A stretch of 64,000 bases of DNA from Caballeronia sp. dw_19 (GTDB lineage: Bacteria > Pseudomonadota > Gammaproteobacteria > Burkholderiales > Burkholderiaceae). The position numbers and the translations under genes are program-made. Every line of letters starts with the position of its first letter. The stretch's first letter is position 1. Shown in pieces: positions 37,021-46,033 of the stretch. The notes under the pieces were generated by a model. It had not been told where the DNA came from and did no database searches. It saw only the letters and a list, made by a program, of their open reading frames with translations. The stretch covers positions 372,001-436,000 of the forward strand of contig NZ_JAAVUQ010000001.1 of assembly GCF_018449515.1 (NCBI RefSeq). The letters run 5' to 3'.

Positions 37021-38222
37021 CACACGCGCTCGATGGCGATCGCAATGCCTTGACCCACGCCGATACACATCGTGCACAGCGCAAAGCGTCCGCCGGTCCG
37101 ATGCAACTGATACGTCGCGGTCGTCACCAGGCGCGCGCCGCTCATGCCGAGCGGATGGCCGAGCGCGATTGCGCCGCCGTTCGGATTGACGCGGGGATCT
37201 TCATCAGCAATGCCGAGCAGGCGCAGCACAGCCAAACCTTGCGATGCAAACGCCTCGTTCAGCTCGATCACATCGAATTGATCGATGGTCATGCCCAGGC
37301 GCTTCATCAGCTTTTGCGACGCCGGCGCCGGACCAATGCCCATCACGCGCGGCGGCACGCCGGCGGTTGCAATGCCCAACACGCGCGCACGCGGCACGAG
37401 GCCGAAACGCTTGGCGCTGTCTTCATCGGCGATCAGCAAAGCCGCCGCGCCATCGTTCACGCCCGACGCGTTGCCCGCCGTCACCGTGCCATCCGGACGC
37501 ACGACGCCCTTCAATCTCGCGAGCGCTTCCATGCTCGTTTCACGCGGATGTTCGTCCTGCGAGACCAGCACCGGATCGCCCTTTTTTTGCGCGATGGAAA
37601 CCGGCACGATCTCTTGCGCGAGCGAGCCATCCTTCTGAGCGCGCGACGCTTTCTGCTGGCTGCGCACTGCAAACGCGTCCTGATCTTCGCGGCTAACCTT
37701 ATAGTCGGTCGCGACGTTTTCGGCCGTTTCCGGCATCGAATCCACGCCGTACATCTTCTTCATCAGCGGATTGATGAAACGCCAGCCGATGGTCGTATCG
37801 AAGATCTCTGCCTGGCGCGAAAACGCCGTGGTCGCCTTGCCCTGCACGAACGGCGCACGGCTCATGCTTTCCACGCCGCCCGCAATCATCAGCGCCGCTT
37901 CGCCCGACTTGATTGCCCGCGCGGCCACGCCGATTGCGTCCATGCCCGATCCGCACAAGCGGTTGATCGTCGAGCCGGACACGCCGTCGGGCAAACCGGC
38001 CAACAGGGCAGACATGCGCGCGACGTTGCGGTTGTCCTCGCCCGCCTGGTTCGCGCAACCGAAGATCAGGTCGTCGACGGCGTTCCAGTCCACGTCCTTA
38101 TTGCGCTCCATCAATGCGCGCAACGGCACGGCGCCGAGGTCGTCGGCACGAACTGAGGACAACGCGCCGCCGTAACGGCCGACCGGCGTGCGAATCGCGT
38201 CGCAAATAAAAGCTTCTTTCAT
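37020..38222 (-). CDS. pcaF: 3-oxoadipyl-CoA thiolase
   Basis: A 400-residue thiolase that cleaves beta-ketoadipyl-CoA to acetyl-CoA and succinyl-CoA, the last step of the pathway. The acylated cysteine is Cys90 in [10 protein letters not shown]. The other active-site motifs are [16 protein letters not shown] (His) and [10 protein letters not shown] (second Cys), near the C-terminus. Two in-frame ATGs occur at 38228 and 38222. The AAGGAG site touches the first and stands six bases before the second, so I prefer 38222. It overlaps pcaB by one base. Confidence 0.95.
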   Translation of the reverse strand: MKEAFICDAIRTPVGRYGGALSSVRADDLGAVPLRALMERNKDVDWNAVDDLIFGCANQAGEDNRNVARMSALLAGLPDGVSGSTINRLCGSGMDAIGVAARAIKSGEAALMIAGGVESMSRAPFVQGKATTAFSRQAEIFDTTIGWRFINPLMKKMYGVDSMPETAENVATDYKVSREDQDAFAVRSQQKASRAQKDGSLAQEIVPVSIAQKKGDPVLVSQDEHPRETSMEALARLKGVVRPDGTVTAGNASGVNDGAAALLIADEDSAKRFGLVPRARVLGIATAGVPPRVMGIGPAPASQKLMKRLGMTIDQFDVIELNEAFASQGLAVLRLLGIADEDPRVNPNGGAIALGHPLGMSGARLVTTATYQLHRTGGRFALCTMCIGVGQGIAIAIERV

Positions 38223-38245
38223 GCCCATCTCCTTGACTACTCCGA

Positions 38246-38914
38246 TTACGCGTCGAGCGTGGTAGCCGCTTCGAGCGGTTCAAACGTCAGCGGCACCTGC
38301 GCCAGTTTCTGCAATTCGTCGAACGACAGCCCTTCGATAATTTCCCGCACCACGAAGCCATTCGGCGTCACGTCGAATACACCGTGATCCGTATACACGC
38401 GGTTCACGCAATTCACGCCCGTCACCGGATAGGAACATTCGGGCACCAGCTTGCTTTCGCCCTGCTTGGTGAGCAGTTCCATCATCACGTAGACCTTCTT
38501 CGCGCCGATCGCCAGATCCATCGCGCCGCCGACAGCAGGAATGGCGTCGGGCGCGCCGGTATGCCAGTTCGCGAGATCGCCTTTGGCCGACACCTGGAAC
38601 GCGCCGAGCACGCAGATATCGAGGTGGCCGCCGCGCATCATCGCGAACGAATCGGCGTGGTGGAAATATGCGCCGCCGGTGAGCAGCGTCACGTGTTGTT
38701 TGCCGGCGTTGATCAGTTCGTCATCTTCCGCGCCCTTCTCCGGCGCCGGGCCCATTCCGAGCAGACCGTTTTCGCTATGCAGGAAGATTTCGCGATCCGC
38801 CGCGAGATGGTTGGCGACGAGCGTCGGCACGCCAATGCCGAGATTCACATACGCGCCTTCCTGAATGTCACGGGCGACGCGTTGCGCCATTTCGTCACGA
38901 GTCAGTTTTTTCAT
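38246..38914 (-). CDS. pcaJ: 3-oxoadipate CoA-transferase subunit B
   Basis: A 222-residue small subunit of succinyl-CoA:3-oxoadipate CoA-transferase, which activates beta-ketoadipate. It carries the active-site glutamate (Glu48) in SENGLLGMGP, after YVNLGIGVPTLVANH. Later motifs are GGHLDICVLGAFQVSAKGDLANW and GGAMDLAIGAKKVYVMM. The start at 38914 (MKKLTRDEMA) fits the family. It follows pcaI by 70 bases and precedes pcaF by 23. A paralogous subunit (scoB) lies at 61577-62218. Confidence 0.93.
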   Translation of the reverse strand: MKKLTRDEMAQRVARDIQEGAYVNLGIGVPTLVANHLAADREIFLHSENGLLGMGPAPEKGAEDDELINAGKQHVTLLTGGAYFHHADSFAMMRGGHLDICVLGAFQVSAKGDLANWHTGAPDAIPAVGGAMDLAIGAKKVYVMMELLTKQGESKLVPECSYPVTGVNCVNRVYTDHGVFDVTPNGFVVREIIEGLSFDELQKLAQVPLTFEPLEAATTLDA

Positions 38915-38984
38915 GTCGATGTCCTTGCTTGATGCATTCGTTGTTGCGGCTGGGCTAAAAGGCTTGCAGCTAAGCGGCACTCGC

Positions 38985-39701
38985 TCAAGCCGCTTTCGCC
39001 GCTGCCGTCTCTGCCGCCAGCTCTGCCGCGTGCACCGCTTGCGGCACTTCAATCACGCGCTGCACGAAGATGCCCGGCGTCACGATATCTTCCGGGTCCA
39101 ACCCGCCGAGCGGCACCACTTGCGATACCTGCACGACGGCCGTTTTTGCTGCCATCGCCATGATTGGGCCGAAGTTGCGTGCCGTTTTCCGATACACCAG
39201 ATTGCCCCACCGATCGCCCTTGAATGCCTTGATCAGCGCGAAATCGGCGTGCAGCGGCGCTTCGAGCACGTAATGCCGGCCATCGATAAAACGCGTCTCC
39301 TTGCCTTCCGCCAGCTTCGTGCCGTAGGCCGTCGGCGTAAAAAATCCACCAATGCCCGCGCCCGCCGCGCGAATGCGCTCAGCGAGGTTGCCTTGCGGCA
39401 CGAGTTCGAGTTCAAGTTCGCCCGCGCGATACAAGCCGTCGAACACTTGCGAATCGCTCTGACGCGGAAACGAGCAGATGATCTTGCGCACGCGTTTCGC
39501 TTTTAACAGCGCCGCGAGACCCGTCTCGCCATTGCCTGCATTGTTGTTCACGATGGTCAGTTCGCGTGCGCCCTGTTCGATCAGCGCATCGATCAGTTCC
39601 GACGGCATGCCCGCCGTGCCGAACCCGCCGATCATCACGGTCGCGCCGTCCTGAACGTCCTTCACCGCTGAACTCAGCGAATCGAAAATCTTGTTGATCA
39701 T
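38985..39701 (-). CDS. pcaI: 3-oxoadipate CoA-transferase subunit A
   Basis: A 238-residue large subunit of the CoA-transferase. Landmarks are the CoA-binding glycine motif VMIGGFGTAGMPSELI, NNNAGNGETGLAAL, ELELVPQGNLAERIRAAGAGI and GNLVYRKTARNFGPIMA. The C-terminal 15 residues are an Ala/Glu helix. The start at 39701 has an AAGGAAGAG site; the frame is open 11 codons further. It is the first gene of pcaIJFBDC and is transcribed away from pcaR, with the PcaR-type operators at 39807-39840 between them. Confidence 0.93.
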   Translation of the reverse strand: MINKIFDSLSSAVKDVQDGATVMIGGFGTAGMPSELIDALIEQGARELTIVNNNAGNGETGLAALLKAKRVRKIICSFPRQSDSQVFDGLYRAGELELELVPQGNLAERIRAAGAGIGGFFTPTAYGTKLAEGKETRFIDGRHYVLEAPLHADFALIKAFKGDRWGNLVYRKTARNFGPIMAMAAKTAVVQVSQVVPLGGLDPEDIVTPGIFVQRVIEVPQAVHAAELAAETAAAKAA

Positions 39702-39806
39702 GCCGTCTCTTCCTTTGACGAATGCCGAATGCATCGAAGCCGCATTGCAACTGAATCAAAGCGCGCCGGGTGACTTGATCTTGCCCGGCGTCGCTTGCAT
39801 TTTTAA

Positions 39807-39840
39807 GTTCGCTGTGCGAACATCGATTCGTTTAGCGAAC
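39807..39840. promoter_or_regulatory. Two tandem 15-base operators for the IclR regulator PcaR
   Basis: GTTCGCTGTGCGAAC (39807-39821, perfect 6-base arms) and ATTCGTTTAGCGAAC (39826-39840) have centres 19 bases apart in the divergent pcaI-pcaR region. They resemble the GTTCGATAATCGCAC type site known for PcaR/PcaU/PobR regulators of the IclR family. Confidence 0.7.
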
Positions 39841-39937
39841 AAACGTCATGGTATTCCCGCATTCGTTGCGCTGTCAATGATCCTCGGGTTTGTACCGATG
39901 CACTCGCAATGTGCTCGATTCATAGGACCCAATAGCG

Positions 39938-40738
39938 ATGACCACGTCCCCTGCCGAAGCCGATTCTCCCTCGCGGCCCGGCGATGCTTACGTGCAGTCG
40001 TTTGCGCGTGGTTTGTCGGTCATCCGCTCCTTCGATGCCACGCGTCCGGCGCAGACCTTGTCCGAGGTCGCCGCCGCGTCGGGGCTGACCCGCGCGGGCG
40101 CGCGCCGCATTCTGCTTACCCTTCAGGCGCTCGGTTACGTCGACGCCGACGGGCGTTATTTCACGCTGACCGCGAAAATCCTCGACCTTGGTTTTGCCTA
40201 CCTGACATCGATGCCGTTCTGGAACCTGGCCGAACCGGTGATGGAAGAGTTGGTCGGCCAGGTGCACGAGAGTTGTTCGGCCGCCGTGTTGAACGGCACG
40301 GAGATCGTGTACGTGCTGCGCGTGCCCACGCATAAGATCATTACGATCAACCTGTCTATCGGCAGCCGTTTGCCCGCGTTTTGCACGTCGCTCGGACGCG
40401 TCCTGCTGGCCTCGCTCGACGAAGACAAACTCGACGCCGTGCTCGATGCCAGTCCGCTGGAAGCCCGCACGCCCCGCACGCTGACCGATAAAATCGCGCT
40501 GAAAGCCGCGCTGACCGTGGTGCGCAAGCAAGGCTGGGCGATCGTCGATCAGGAACTGGAAGAAGGTCTGATTTCGATGTCAGCGCCCATCCGCGACCGC
40601 CAGGGACGCGTGATCGCGGCGTTGAATATCAGCGGCAATGCGCAGCGCAAAAACGCGAAGCAGATGGTGAAGGCATTTCTCGACCCGCTGCTGGACGCGG
40701 CCCAACGCGTTTCCGAGATGGTCGCGAGACGAGGCTAG
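39938..40738 (+). CDS. pcaR: IclR-family regulator of the pca genes (PcaR)
   Basis: A 266-residue IclR-type regulator. An N-terminal winged helix (about residues 19-80; LSEVAAASGLTRAGARRILL) is followed by an effector-binding GAF-like domain (about 95-262), with conserved segments LPAFCTSLGRVLLAS and VRKQGWAIVDQELEEGLIS. In Pseudomonas PcaR activates pca genes in response to beta-ketoadipate. It is divergent from pcaI with two matching operators between them, so the same role is likely here. The start at 39938 gives an 18-residue N-terminal arm before the domain. Confidence 0.88.
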   Translation: MTTSPAEADSPSRPGDAYVQSFARGLSVIRSFDATRPAQTLSEVAAASGLTRAGARRILLTLQALGYVDADGRYFTLTAKILDLGFAYLTSMPFWNLAEPVMEELVGQVHESCSAAVLNGTEIVYVLRVPTHKIITINLSIGSRLPAFCTSLGRVLLASLDEDKLDAVLDASPLEARTPRTLTDKIALKAALTVVRKQGWAIVDQELEEGLISMSAPIRDRQGRVIAALNISGNAQRKNAKQMVKAFLDPLLDAAQRVSEMVARRG

Positions 40739-40826
40739 ACGGAGGCCGATGAACGCGGCATGAAGACAAACGCCGCTAGACTGAGCACTTTGTTTCCTGC
40801 CAGGAAAGTGTCATGGATGCCGAGTC

Positions 40827-41795
40827 ATGGATGCATTAACCAGCCTGCGAGTATTCCGCGATGTCGTCGAAGCCGGCAGCTTTGTCAAAGCCGCCGAGCG
40901 GCTGGATATTTCCACCGCGATGACCAGCAAGCACGTCGCCAATCTCGAACGGCAACTGGGTGTTCGCTTGCTGAACAGGACCACGCGTCATCTGAGCCTG
41001 ACGGAAGCCGGCAGTGTTTATTACGAGCAGTGCCGGGAAGCGCTGGATATTTTGCAGGCCGCCGAAGCCGCGGTCGGGTCGCAAACCGATCAACCGCGAG
41101 GCGTGCTGAAGATCACGGCGCCGGGCTGGTTCGCGACCGCGAAGTTCGCCGATATCCTGGTCGCCTATCGGGCGCGTTATCCGGACGTACTGATCGATCT
41201 GCGGCTGGAAAACCGCTTCGTCGATCTGGTGGAAGAAGGTTATGACATGGCATTGCGGGCAACGTCAGAACCTTCTCCCACGATGATCGTGCGACCGCTT
41301 TGCAAAGTGCCGTTCGTGCTCGTGGGCTCGCCGGATTATCTGAAGCGGCGGGGTTATCCGCGGCATCCCAGCGAACTCAGCGAACGTTATGAAATCGTTC
41401 TGCCGACGTACACCAGCGTGGACACCGTTGAGTTCTCCGGTCCCGACGGCGTTTTCACGGTGAAAAACAGCGCCGTACTCAAGACCAACGACAGCTCCAT
41501 GATGCTGCAACTCGTGCGCGCTGGAATTGGCCTCGCCTACTTCCCCGAATGGATCGTGGCACAGGAACTGGCGTCAGGCGTTCTGACGCGCCTTTTCCCC
41601 GACTACACCACGTTCGCACCGCGCGTATACGCCGTCTACACGAGCCGCAAATACATGACGACCAAGGTGCGTACTTTCATCGATTTCGTCTCGGCAGCAC
41701 TCGCCGCCGATGATTCCGTCGACCGTTCCATGCCGCATCAGGTTGCCCCCGCCCGGTCGCGTGGATCTTCGCCGACGCCTCGAAAACTAGGATAA
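40827..41795 (+). CDS. LysR-family transcriptional regulator (CrgA-type)
   Basis: A 322-residue LysR protein. The DNA-binding domain is residues 1-60 (LTSLRVFRDVVEAGSFVKAA, then DISTAMTSKHVANLERQLG, LLNRTTRHLSLTEAG). The effector domain begins near 90 with PRGVLKITAPGWFATAKFADIL, a pattern typical of the CrgA-like subgroup. The last 25 residues are Pro/Arg/Ser-rich. It is 88 bases downstream of pcaR in the same direction and may be read through from it. No target operon adjoins it directly, so its role is open. Confidence 0.88.
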   Translation: MDALTSLRVFRDVVEAGSFVKAAERLDISTAMTSKHVANLERQLGVRLLNRTTRHLSLTEAGSVYYEQCREALDILQAAEAAVGSQTDQPRGVLKITAPGWFATAKFADILVAYRARYPDVLIDLRLENRFVDLVEEGYDMALRATSEPSPTMIVRPLCKVPFVLVGSPDYLKRRGYPRHPSELSERYEIVLPTYTSVDTVEFSGPDGVFTVKNSAVLKTNDSSMMLQLVRAGIGLAYFPEWIVAQELASGVLTRLFPDYTTFAPRVYAVYTSRKYMTTKVRTFIDFVSAALAADDSVDRSMPHQVAPARSRGSSPTPRKLG

Positions 41796-41913
41796 ATCGT
41801 ATTCAAATCACGCTACCGCTCATGTGAAGATCGCGCCACTTCGCTCGTTGGGCTCTCCGGAACCGACGATCGATGGCTCTTTCCTTCTAACAAGACCACC
41901 GAGCGGACGTGTG

Positions 41914-42288
41914 ATGAATTTCCCCTGGTTTCCGTTGATCCTCAATTTCGCGTTGTTGGGGGCGTTTGTGTTTGTCTGCAACACGTTGAATGCCGGCCGC
42001 CGCGCGCCGGTGTTCAACGGCGCGCTCATTTTCATTGGCTTCTGCGGTCTGGCGATGCTGCTGGATTTCACGCTGACTTTCGTTTTTGCTTCAGCTACCA
42101 CGACCGATCGTGAGCGATACATCGATCTATCGTCGTTGTCCGCTTGTGGCGAACGCGCAGTGGCTTACGCAATTCCTTGCGTCGTTGCCGCTGTGATGGC
42201 TTTGAGGTTTCGCGCGAGGAGAGGCCCCGTCGAGCCATCAGTGACCATCCATACGTCCGAGTACACACAGTCCGAGTTGCGGTATTGA
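41914..42288 (+). CDS. Hypothetical small membrane protein
   Basis: A 124-residue protein with three likely transmembrane helices (FPLILNFALLGAFVFVC near residues 5-22, ALIFIGFCGLAMLLDFTLTF near 37-60 and AVAYAIPCVVAAVMAL near 81-97) and a hydrophilic C-terminal tail. I do not recognise a family. The ATG at 41914 lacks a clear ribosome site; an in-frame GTG at 41824 would add 30 non-hydrophobic residues. No partner gene is obvious. Confidence 0.5.
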   Translation: MNFPWFPLILNFALLGAFVFVCNTLNAGRRAPVFNGALIFIGFCGLAMLLDFTLTFVFASATTTDRERYIDLSSLSACGERAVAYAIPCVVAAVMALRFRARRGPVEPSVTIHTSEYTQSELRY

Positions 42289-42447
42289 GTTTGCTTGAGT
42301 TTGCAGGCCATAAGGCTATAGGCCCTGGCAGCACCGCCCCGAACCGCGAAGTCGTTTTCCGGCATCCGGCACGGTGGCGGAATGAACGCCATTTGCTCGC
42401 TGGAAGAGTGAAACTGACGGGCTTTGCTTCGAAGATGAGTCTGCAGG

Positions 42448-42476
42448 TTCTAAAATCCAAGAGTCTCTGATATACT
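42448..42476 (+). promoter_or_regulatory. Promoter of tRNA-Pro
   Basis: TTCTAA (42448-42453) and TATACT (42471-42476) are 17 bases apart. The tRNA begins 11 bases after the -10 box, leaving a very short 5' leader. Confidence 0.6.
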
Positions 42477-42486
42477 TTTGATCTTT

Positions 42487-42563
42487 CGGGGCGTAGCGCA
42501 GCCTGGTAGCGTACCTGCATGGGGTGCAGGGGGTCGCAAGTTCAAATCTTGTCGCCCCGACCA
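42487..42563 (+). tRNA. tRNA-Pro (anticodon GGG)
   Basis: A 77-base cloverleaf. The acceptor stem CGGGGCG pairs with CGCCCCG, followed by A and an encoded CCA. The anticodon stem CCTGC/GCAGG encloses the 7-base loop ATGGGGT, which gives anticodon GGG. The T arm contains TTCAAAT. It has its own promoter and terminator. It is a common integration target for mobile elements, but no duplicate 3' end is seen in the window. Confidence 0.96.
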
Positions 42564-42584
42564 AGATAGTTGTAGGAAAATCAA

Positions 42585-42616
42585 GGACTTAGCCTTAACG
42601 GGCTAAGTCCTTTTTT
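42585..42616 (+). terminator. Terminator of tRNA-Pro
   Basis: GGACTTAGCC (42585-42594) pairs with GGCTAAGTCC (42601-42610), followed by six T residues, 21 bases after the tRNA CCA end. Confidence 0.93.
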
Positions 42617-42722
42617 CTTTGCTCACGCACTCCTCCACTCCGAGTGCATTCGCGTGAACCGTTTGAGTCAGAGCCGAAGTCAGAGCCGATCAGGTCAGTT
42701 CGTAGACAGCAGCGGTCCCGGC

Positions 42723-42962
42723 TCAGGTCGCAATCAAAGCATCAACTCGTAAATCCTGGGAGAGCTCAACGGTTGGCGCTACGCTGCTGATCAAGTTGAG
42801 CAGAGCGGCTAGCCATACTTTGTCTTGAGCCCGGAGTCCCGGGCGCGCCAGAAGGCACTCTATGTGCGTAGACCAGTAGATGCCACGAATCAAACGTGGC
42901 CGCCGAACGAGTTCATGCAGCGTCTTTTCCACCATGTCGATTTCTGCGCTTACCGACTTCAT
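42723..42962 (-). CDS. Hypothetical protein
   Basis: A 79-residue protein that I do not recognise, largely helical (MKSVSAEIDMVEKTLHELVR, then VWLAALLNLISSVAP). It has one Cys and no signal peptide. A GGAGA site precedes the ATG at 42962 with correct spacing. The frame is open much further upstream, but that part is Arg/Gly/Pro-rich and not protein-like. Confidence 0.55.
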   Translation of the reverse strand: MKSVSAEIDMVEKTLHELVRRPRLIRGIYWSTHIECLLARPGLRAQDKVWLAALLNLISSVAPTVELSQDLRVDALIAT

Positions 42963-43473
42963 TGCGGTCTCCGGTGTAATAGGTAGCGCTCTGTATGACG
43001 ACAAGAATTGGGAAAACTTTAGCCACAGTGCGGCTGACCTGGCGCCAGGTTCCGCCCCGACAACGCGTGGAACAAAGGCGCTTTGCCCCGCGATCTGCGG
43101 TGCTCCACCCTTCCGCCGACGATCGCGGTAGCCCCGTCCGGGACACAACAGCCGTGCTGCCGGGGACGCACCGCATCGACCGCCGCCAGTCGCAGAGCAG
43201 ACATTTTAAAGGTGTAAGAAGCACCACGCGGGCTTACAGTCAGATCAGGCCCGCACCCGGACGTGATTGACGACGCCCTCGCTGCCTGTTCCGCCAGCGG
43301 TCTCATCGGTCAGAGCATACGTGCTTAAAAGCGACCGCATCGCGCTCACCGACCCAGCCCGGGACCTGACGCAGGACAGCCGGGGCCGCGCCGCGTATCC
43401 TGACGGGAGCGCAGCGGCTATAGAGTGATCCATGAACGGGGGTCGGAAGTCCACGACTCAAGGAGGACGAGCC
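42963..43473. other. Intergenic region with no recognised gene
   Basis: About 510 bases between two divergent small genes. Open frames exist on both strands, but none has a ribosome site or plausible composition. AAGGAGG at about 43459-43465 serves the next gene. No repeat or terminator was seen. Confidence 0.4.
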
Positions 43474-43815
43474 ATGGGAAACAGATATGAACGCTCGCGC
43501 ATGTCGCGTTCGTTCACATACAAAGGTATCCAATACCATCCAGGAGTACTGGTGGTTCTTGCCGTGCAGTTGCTCTGTCTGAGCGTGTTCGCGTTTTCAC
43601 CGGACAGTTTTAATCACAACAAGTGGTTGTCCGCGGCAATCGCATTCAGCCTGCTCTTCGGGCTGATTCTGTCGCTCGGTTTTATCGGAACGTGGAATCA
43701 GTTCAGAGACGATATCGGCCCGTGGACGTTCTTCAACACGAACCCGGTCGAATCTGCCGTTGCGATAGCCACGGCTGGTGAGGCCCTTGCGATTTTGTTG
43801 AAACCGCTAGGCTAA
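43474..43815 (+). CDS. Hypothetical small membrane protein
   Basis: A 113-residue protein with two strong transmembrane helices (GVLVVLAVQLLCLSVFAFS, residues 24-42, and AAIAFSLLFGLILSLGFIG, about 54-72) and a shorter third hydrophobic stretch at the C-terminus (ESAVAIATAGEALAILLK). The start at 43474 has an AGGAGG site. No family recognised; it may be an inner membrane protein of a stress-response type. No operon partner. Confidence 0.65.
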   Translation: MGNRYERSRMSRSFTYKGIQYHPGVLVVLAVQLLCLSVFAFSPDSFNHNKWLSAAIAFSLLFGLILSLGFIGTWNQFRDDIGPWTFFNTNPVESAVAIATAGEALAILLKPLG

Positions 43816-43889
43816 GAGATGAAAACTGGGGTTTGAGCCGCACCGGGCACGCCCTGCGTTCACGAAGCGCACGTTCGCGAGCCAGTTAC

Positions 43890-43923
43890 AAAAAAGCCCG
43901 GGTATCGAATCCGATAACCGGGC
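43890..43923 (-). terminator. Terminator after the NIPSNAP gene
   Basis: On the minus strand GCCCGG-TTATCG pairs with CGATA-CCCGGGC (one mismatch), followed by a run of six T residues. It lies 20 bases beyond the NIPSNAP stop. Confidence 0.8.
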
Positions 43924-43942
43924 AGATCGCTACATCAAACTA

Positions 43943-44269
43943 TCAACGCAAAGCCGAATAAGCCGTCGGCGACAGAAAGTGATTTTCAATCCGCTCGACG
44001 ATAGGCGCCTTCGCCTCGGTTTCGGCACGCTTGGCGATCCACTCGGCGTCGGCCTGGAACGCGTTCCACTTGATTTCGCGCTCGGCCAGGCTTTCCCATT
44101 TCAGCAAGTACGTCAGCGCGTGGTTGCTTGGACCGGCCAGCGTGGTCCAGAACCCGATCGGTTCGATTCCGTATTTCTTGAAAAAGCCGAGCGTAATGTT
44201 CGCGAACCGGTCGTTCAATGCGGGCAGACGACCCGGCGCGCAGTGATAAATACGCATTTCAACGATCAT
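43943..44269 (-). CDS. NIPSNAP-family protein
   Basis: A 108-residue protein with the NIPSNAP ferredoxin-like fold: MIVEMRIYHCAPGRLPALND, FFKKYGIEPIGFWTT, LTYLLKWESLAEREIKWNAF and a C-terminal helix before ENHFLSPTAYS. The family is often found beside catabolic genes, but its activity is unsettled. The start at 44269 is preferred over one six codons upstream because GAGGAAC is correctly spaced. It is followed by a terminator and preceded on the same strand by an MFS transporter gene, 132 bases away. Confidence 0.85.
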   Translation of the reverse strand: MIVEMRIYHCAPGRLPALNDRFANITLGFFKKYGIEPIGFWTTLAGPSNHALTYLLKWESLAEREIKWNAFQADAEWIAKRAETEAKAPIVERIENHFLSPTAYSALR

Positions 44270-44401
44270 TTTGTTCCTCATGGACATGGAGTAATGCAGC
44301 GATCAAACCCGCTGCGGTTGGAATTCGCCATGAGGGATCGTACCGGCGTTTGGCGCAGTCCGCACGCGACGAAGCAAACATTCGCCTACCCCGCGCCGCC
44401 A

Positions 44402-45901
44402 TCAAGCGTGTTTGACGGTGACGGAAGCCGTATCGAAATCCTCGGCATCGACGTCATAGCCCGACGGTTCCCACCGAATTGCCAGCAGCGCGATCAAACC
44501 GGCAAGCGGCGCGATCGCGATAATCCAGAACACCTTGGTGCCGAGCGCCGCCGAAAGCACGGGGAACAGGAACAGCGAAACGGTTGAGCTCGCGCGCATC
44601 AGCGTCTGATTGAAACCCACGCCCACACCACGCAACGACGTCGGATAACTAAGCGATGCAAACGTCATGCTGTGCGAACCGGGACCGAAGCCTTGCCCAA
44701 GCAGGAAAACCGCGAGAAACCCGATTGCAAGCGCGACCTGCGCGACGCCCGCAGGACGGCCGACCACCGCCAGCCCGATCAACGCCGCCAGTTGGAACGC
44801 GTAACCCAGCACGGTCAGCTTCCACGCGCCGACCTTCGGCACCGTCCGCACGGCAATCAATCCCCCCACGAAAGCAAAACACAGATTCAACGCGAGCGCG
44901 GCGAGAATGGTAGTGAGCATCGACTGCGCGAGGAAGCTGGAAATGATGACCGGCAATCCGAACGCGACCGCGTTGTACGCAAACGACGAAGCCACCGCGA
45001 TGACAGTTGCAAGCACCGTACGTCGCAGGTACACGCCGCGCAGCAACGCGCCGTAATTGCTCCATGTCGCTTTATGCACGGTTTTTTTGGCGCTTTGCAG
45101 CGCGGCCGGATCGACCTCGACATCAAGGCCGTACGAGCGCTTCAAGATCTGCGCCGCGCCACGCAAGTCGCCCTGATTCGCGGCCCAGACCGGTGACTCG
45201 CTGATATATCGGCTACGAATCGCAATGATCACGAGCGCCGGCAGCGCGCCGAAACCCAGCGTCAGCCGCCACAGCCAGCCGGAATGGCTGGCAGGCAATA
45301 CGGCGTATAACGCGAGCACGAGCAAATAGGACACGCTGATGGCGGCGTACCAGGTCGGGCACCACATCGCGATGCGCGCCGCCTTGTTGCCGCGCCCGTT
45401 CAGCCGCGAAAACTCCGCCAGGAAAGCCATCGCGACCGGTAAATCGATGCCCACGCCCAATCCCATGACAAAACGTGCGCCACCGAGCACCCAGGCATTG
45501 GGCGCGAGTCCACACGCAATCGCGGCGACCACGAAGAAGAACATGTCGGCCATGAAAACGCGATACCGGCCGATCTTGTCGGTCAGATACCCGCCCAGGA
45601 ACGCGCCGATGATCGCGCCGAACGTAATCGCTGAAGCGACAAAACCGGTCGCGGCCGGCGTGAGCGAAAACTCGCGGGCAATGTCCTTCACCCCGAACGC
45701 GAGCGCGCCGAGATCATAGGCGTCGAGGAACACGCCACCGAGCGCAATGGCAATAACGATGCGCGCGTCGCTGCCGACCGCGGCGCCACGATTGACGAGC
45801 TGTGAGACATCGGCCGCACTGCGGATAACGGGACGCGCGGCGGCTGACGCGGATCCGGATGCGGACGCGACGGCGGGCTCGGGTGCAAAGGAAATCGACA
45901 T
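44402..45901 (-). CDS. MFS transporter, probably for an organic or aromatic acid
   Basis: A 499-residue major facilitator with about 12 transmembrane segments after a 45-residue hydrophilic N-terminus. The loop 2-3 motif is GGYLTDKIGRYRVF. The first helix carries FLDAYDLGALAFGVKDIAREF, with the Asp-Tyr-Asp pattern of AAHS- and SP-type carriers, and GLGVGIDLPVAMAFLAEFS follows helix 4. The best match in pattern is to aromatic-acid or metabolite:H+ symporters. A role in feeding the nearby pca pathway is possible but not shown. The NIPSNAP gene lies downstream on the same strand. Confidence 0.85.
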   Translation of the reverse strand: MSISFAPEPAVASASGSASAAARPVIRSAADVSQLVNRGAAVGSDARIVIAIALGGVFLDAYDLGALAFGVKDIAREFSLTPAATGFVASAITFGAIIGAFLGGYLTDKIGRYRVFMADMFFFVVAAIACGLAPNAWVLGGARFVMGLGVGIDLPVAMAFLAEFSRLNGRGNKAARIAMWCPTWYAAISVSYLLVLALYAVLPASHSGWLWRLTLGFGALPALVIIAIRSRYISESPVWAANQGDLRGAAQILKRSYGLDVEVDPAALQSAKKTVHKATWSNYGALLRGVYLRRTVLATVIAVASSFAYNAVAFGLPVIISSFLAQSMLTTILAALALNLCFAFVGGLIAVRTVPKVGAWKLTVLGYAFQLAALIGLAVVGRPAGVAQVALAIGFLAVFLLGQGFGPGSHSMTFASLSYPTSLRGVGVGFNQTLMRASSTVSLFLFPVLSAALGTKVFWIIAIAPLAGLIALLAIRWEPSGYDVDAEDFDTASVTVKHA

Positions 45902-46033
45902 GGGACGGGATGCAATAGCGGAGGCTGCGGAACGCGCGATCCTACCGGCGTACGCGCGTCATCCCAAATTCATTTTTGTTATTTGTCGAATGACGGCTAA
46001 CAGAACGCTCATGACGCCCCGCTTGGTCCGCAG

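Noticed and set aside
36885..38156. A 423-codon plus-strand frame opposite pcaB and pcaF
   Set aside because: Antisense to two recognised enzymes, Arg/His-rich, no domain.
42487..42563. tRNA-Pro as an integration site of a genomic island
   Set aside because: No integrase and no second copy of the tRNA 3' end were found in the window; flanking genes look chromosomal.
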